7,706 nucleotides of DNA from an uncultured Alphaproteobacteria bacterium (GTDB lineage Bacteria; Pseudomonadota; Alphaproteobacteria; RF32; CAG-239). Made by a program: the position numbers and the translations under genes. Positions 5,567 to 7,706 of this stretch are shown piece after piece; position 1 is the stretch's first letter; each line of letters begins with the position of its first letter. Under the pieces are notes generated by a model. That model did not search any database and was not told the origin of the DNA. It saw only the letters and a list, made by a program, of their open reading frames with translations. The stretch lies in contig CALXTG010000111.1 in the NCBI GenBank assembly GCA_944391355.1, positions 1 to 7,706 on the forward strand. Direction: 5' to 3'.

Positions 5567-6432
5567 TGTCAATTTTTGTTGATGCCGATACCAAAGTTAT
5601 CTGCCAGGGAATTACCGGGACGCAGGCAACTTTTCATGTCCGCCGTTCGCTTGACTACGGAACCCGTTTTGTTGCCGGCGTAACTCCGGAAAAAGGCGGA
5701 ACCACGCATTTAGGATTGCCTGTGTTTAATAGCGTCAAAGAAGCCCGGGAGGCAACCGGCGCAACGGCTTCGGTGATGTTTGTCCCGGCTCCGGCGGTAA
5801 AGTCCGCGATTAAAGATGCCGTTGAAGCCGAACTGGATCTGGTTGTCTGTATTGCCGACAGCGTGCCGATTAAGGATATGCTGGAGGTTCGCCAGCTGCT
5901 GCGGGGCAGCAAAACCAAGCTTATCGGCCCCAACACGCCCGGTATCATCACCCCCGGCGGCGCCCGCCTGGGAATTTTCCCTGAAAATATTCATCAGCCG
6001 GGACGCATCGGCATTGTTTCGCGGTCATCGACTCTGACCTATGAAGCGGTTATCGAAACAACCCGGGCCGGTATGGGGCAGTCAACGGTTATCGGTCTCG
6101 GAGATGATATGATAATCGGCATTGATTTCGTTGAGGCGTTGGAGCGTTTTATGCGCGATGACGAAACCGATGCTGTCATCATTATCGGCCAGCTCGGCGG
6201 TACCTTTGAAGAAGAAGCGGCGCGCTGGTATAAAAATCTGGAACATAAAAAGCCGATTATCGGTTTTGTGGCCGGAAATGCCGTCCCCTTCGGGCATAAG
6301 ATCGGTTATGCCGGAGATATTATTACCAAGGGGCATATTACCGCTCAGGATAAAATAGATGCCATGCAGGACGCCGGTATGACCGTTGTCAAAAAAATTA
6401 CCGCCATTCATGAAGAACTGGCCAAACTCTGA
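5566..6432 (+). CDS. sucD: Divergent SucD-like alpha subunit lacking the catalytic phosphohistidine
   Basis: Homologue of the succinyl-CoA synthetase alpha subunit, 288 residues (289 in E. coli), alignable end to end. The N-terminal CoA-binding Rossmann domain (about 1-125) keeps TKVICQGITGTQATFH and GVTPEKGGTTHLGLPVF. The C-terminal ligase domain spans about 145-288. The normal enzyme carries phosphate on His246 in GHAGAI. Here the motif is GYAGDI with Tyr248 (codon TAT, 6307-6309). Its partner Glu208 in GEIGG is Gln209 (CAG, 6190-6192). Also changed are GPNCPG to GPNTPG (Thr124), ITEGIP to IADSVP (96-101), SRSGT to SRSST (152-156) and GIGGDPIPG to GLGDDMIIG. Nearby His244 and His257 might substitute, but that is unproven. 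The start overlaps the beta-subunit stop (TGATG), with GGAGGAG 8 bp upstream, indicating coupled translation. A canonical succinyl-CoA synthetase reaction is unlikely. The symbol marks homology only. Confidence 0.87.
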   Translation: MSIFVDADTKVICQGITGTQATFHVRRSLDYGTRFVAGVTPEKGGTTHLGLPVFNSVKEAREATGATASVMFVPAPAVKSAIKDAVEAELDLVVCIADSVPIKDMLEVRQLLRGSKTKLIGPNTPGIITPGGARLGIFPENIHQPGRIGIVSRSSTLTYEAVIETTRAGMGQSTVIGLGDDMIIGIDFVEALERFMRDDETDAVIIIGQLGGTFEEEAARWYKNLEHKKPIIGFVAGNAVPFGHKIGYAGDIITKGHITAQDKIDAMQDAGMTVVKKITAIHEELAKL

Positions 6433-6449
6433 AAGCAGCCTGCGGGAAG

Positions 6450-7172
6450 ATGAATATTTTTCGCGCCATACTCGATACGATTTTGCCGCCGCGCTGTATC
6501 AAATGCGGCAAAATTATCAGCGATAATATCGGTCTGTGCGAAGATTGTTTTCGGGAAATGAATTTTATCAGCCGGCCTTATTGCCGAAAGTGCGGTTATC
6601 CTTTTCAGAGTGAACATCTGCCCCGCAACTTGCAATGCCCGCGCTGCAATGCCGGAAAAATTGCGCCTTTCCGTTACTGCCGTTCGGCTTTGTGTTATGA
6701 TGACGCCGCCAAGCCCTTAATTCTGGCGCTGAAATTTATGGACAAGACCGATAATGCCGTCGTAATGGCGCGCTGGCTGCAACAGGCCGGCGCGGATATT
6801 TTTGATGCCGGCGTCGATTTGCTGGTGCCGGTGCCGCTGCATTATGCGCGCCTGCTGAAACGCAAATATAACCAGTCGGGGCTGCTGGCCGGAGAACTGG
6901 GGCGTCTTACCGGTCTTTCGGTTGATTATCAGGCTTTGCAGAAGCATAAGCACACCCGCCCGCAAGTCGAATTCTCAGGACAGGAGCGGCTGAAAAACGT
7001 TAAAGGGGTCTTCAGCGTCAAACATATTGAAAAAATCAAAGGCAAAAGAATTTTGTTGATAGATGATGTCATGACGACCGGAGCAACTTTGAAAGAATGC
7101 GCGCTGGCGCTGAAAAAAGCCGGCGCCAAATCGGTAGATGCCTTAACGGTTGCCCGCGTTGTTCTGAGTTGA
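6450..7172 (+). CDS. comF: ComF-family phosphoribosyltransferase-like protein
   Basis: ComF/GntX family protein of 240 residues, the usual length. The N-terminus carries two four-cysteine zinc-binding units: Cys16, Cys19, Cys30, Cys33 (LPPRCIKCG...GLCEDC) and Cys45, Cys48, Cys63, Cys66 (YCRKCG...CPRC). The C-terminal type I phosphoribosyltransferase domain contains LLVPVPLHYARLLKRKYNQS (124-143) and the PRPP-binding loop ILLIDDVMTTGATL (201-214). In naturally competent bacteria ComF proteins act after DNA uptake in handling single-stranded DNA; in many other bacteria the role is unknown, and no phosphoribosyl acceptor is established. The gene follows the SucD-like gene by 17 bp and is the last of the operon. 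The best Shine-Dalgarno-like bases (GGGAAG, 6444-6449) abut the ATG, an unusually tight spacing suggesting weak or coupled initiation. The start is supported by the typical N-terminus LDTILPPRC. Confidence 0.92.
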   Translation: MNIFRAILDTILPPRCIKCGKIISDNIGLCEDCFREMNFISRPYCRKCGYPFQSEHLPRNLQCPRCNAGKIAPFRYCRSALCYDDAAKPLILALKFMDKTDNAVVMARWLQQAGADIFDAGVDLLVPVPLHYARLLKRKYNQSGLLAGELGRLTGLSVDYQALQKHKHTRPQVEFSGQERLKNVKGVFSVKHIEKIKGKRILLIDDVMTTGATLKECALALKKAGAKSVDALTVARVVLS

Positions 7173-7173
7173 T

Positions 7174-7200
7174 GTCAATTAAAACAATTTCAAAATTGAC
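7174..7200. repeat. AT-rich inverted repeat just after comF
   Basis: GTCAATT (7174-7180) and AATTGAC (7194-7200) form a perfect 7-bp inverted repeat around a 13-nt loop, starting 1 bp after the comF stop. A nested alternative is CAATTT (7185-7190) with AAATTG (7193-7198). The stem is AT-rich and has no T-run behind it, so it is at best a weak transcript-end structure. Confidence 0.35.
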
Positions 7201-7227
7201 TGCGCCGCTTGGCTTGCTCTTTTTATT

Positions 7228-7276
7228 GTCATTCCAAAGATCACACCCCACGGGATGTGATACATTTGGAATCCAG
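7228..7276. repeat. Intergenic palindrome of the GTCATTCC...GGAATCCAG type (REP-like)
   Basis: The outer arms ATTCCAAA (7231-7238) and TTTGGAAT (7265-7272) are perfectly complementary. The inner arms ATCACA (7240-7245) and TGTGAT (7256-7261) continue the stem, with CC/GG pairing nearer the loop. The flanks read GTC before and CCAG after, the border pattern of widespread proteobacterial intergenic palindromes (for example the ATTCC...GGAAT class that includes Neisseria dRS3). It sits between the convergent comF and flagellin genes, a usual place for such elements. That it is repeated in the genome is inferred, not seen. Confidence 0.6.
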
Positions 7277-7280
7277 AAAA

Positions 7281-7300
7281 CTACTGCGCAGCAGGCTTTA
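7281..7300 (-). terminator. Possible weak terminator of the flagellin gene
   Basis: On the minus strand, directly after the flagellin stop, CTGCTGCGCAGTAG (7294-7281) can form a short imperfect hairpin followed by TTTTC. The stem is short and has a mismatch, so the call is tentative. The nearby 7228-7276 palindrome might do the job instead. Confidence 0.3.
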
Positions 7301-7706
7301 TTAAAATAACTTCAACACCGCCTGCGATGCCTGGCTTGCCAGGGAGAGAGAATTAACAGCCAATTGCTGAGAGGTTTGCAAAGCCAGCATATTGGCCGAT
7401 TCCTGATTCATGTCGGCCAAAGTCAGTTTATCCGCGCCTTCTTCAAGAACATTAATCAGGTTTTCGGTAAAATCCTGTCTGGTGGTGACGATTGAATAAT
7501 AATTGCCAAACTCAGAAGCAAATCCGCGCAGCGAGTTAACAGCTTCTTCCAGCTCGGAGATTGATTGTTCAATATCTTTCGCATTACGCCAGTTTCGCTC
7601 CGTAATGCCTAAATCTTCCGTTTGGGCCTTAACCCCTTTAACTTCGATCTGAGAACTGCGGTCTTCGTTGAAATTGATTGTCAAACTCTGGCCGCTCAGC
7701 AGGTTG
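7301..7706 (-). CDS. fliC: Flagellin, C-terminal part (5' end outside the window)
   Basis: Flagellin is the secreted subunit of the flagellar filament. The minus-strand frame is open to the right edge, so about 134 C-terminal residues are visible and the N-terminal D0/D1 half is missing. The final segment, ALQTSQQLAVNSLSLASQASQAVLKLF, is the classic flagellin D0 helix. Before it lies a heptad-rich D1 helix (DIEQSISELEEAVNSLRGFASEFGNYYSIVTTRQDFTENLINVLEEGADKLTLADMNQESA). The common ALQTRQQLG reads ALQTSQQLA here, a mild deviation. Upstream visible residues (NLLSGQSLTINFNED) would belong to the end of the variable central domain. An apparent start at 7684 is a TTG inside the reading frame and is not the real start. 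The gene converges on comF. Identification as a flagellin is firm; which paralogue cannot be told. Confidence 0.93.
   Translation of the reverse strand, partial: NLLSGQSLTINFNEDRSSQIEVKGVKAQTEDLGITERNWRNAKDIEQSISELEEAVNSLRGFASEFGNYYSIVTTRQDFTENLINVLEEGADKLTLADMNQESANMLALQTSQQLAVNSLSLASQASQAVLKLF

Noticed and set aside
4364..6432. Decaying pseudogene pair or frameshifted assembly of sucCD
   Set aside because: Both frames are full length, with ribosome sites, coupled start/stop and intact fold-defining motifs. The changes are substitutions and one in-frame insertion, not frame breaks.
7173..7300. Short coding frame continuing after comF (7097-7309)
   Set aside because: It overlaps the comF end in another frame and runs through the palindromic repeat. 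It has no ribosome site or recognisable product.

Overview
The window reads as chromosomal DNA of an alphaproteobacterium, probably an uncultured, possibly host-associated, flagellated lineage near Rhodospirillales. This is inferred from an alphaproteobacterial-style flagellin C-terminus (ending SQAVLKLF), alphaproteobacterial SucC-like phrasing (LDAKMSFDGNALYRH), and moderate GC coding DNA separated by short AT-rich gaps. No transposase, integrase, tRNA, rRNA or CRISPR array is visible.

Layout. (1) Positions 2-304 hold the 3' end of mscL, closed by a strong terminator. (2) Positions 370-1861 hold a promoter and a two-gene NfeD / QmcA (SPFH) membrane-protein operon, closed by a bidirectional terminator shared with the next gene. 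(3) A 569-residue protein of unknown family lies on the minus strand (1865-3574), with an extended -10 promoter and a 12-bp leader hairpin. (4) A 366-bp divergent intergenic region (3575-3940) carries repeated CCCCTCAAAA motifs, a roughly 128-bp imperfect palindrome and a TTGACA-TT-TGTCAA dyad. (5) A tightly packed plus-strand operon (3941-7172) encodes SufE, a SucC-like beta subunit, a SucD-like alpha subunit and a ComF-type phosphoribosyltransferase. (6) A 128-bp spacer contains a palindrome of the GTCATTCC...GGAATCCAG kind. (7) The 3' end of a flagellin gene runs leftward out of the window.

The most interesting signal is the SucC/SucD-like pair. By family homology these should be the two subunits of succinyl-CoA synthetase. 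However, the alpha subunit has Tyr248 where the phosphohistidine (E. coli His246 alpha) should be, and Gln209 where the essential Glu208 alpha should be. It also has changes in the CoA site (Cys123 to Thr, ITEGIP to IADSVP) and in the SRSGT power-helix start. The beta subunit keeps the Mg-binding Glu/Asn/Asp but has a rewritten GGRGK nucleotide loop with about 10 extra residues, a DVGGGA to NVKGGV change and a GGIVRCD to GGFLRCN change. Both frames are intact and overlap by one base, so this looks like a maintained, repurposed complex and not a decaying gene. It sits between an iron-sulfur sulfur-transfer factor and a ComF protein, which is not a standard TCA-cycle context. What the complex does cannot be told from the sequence.
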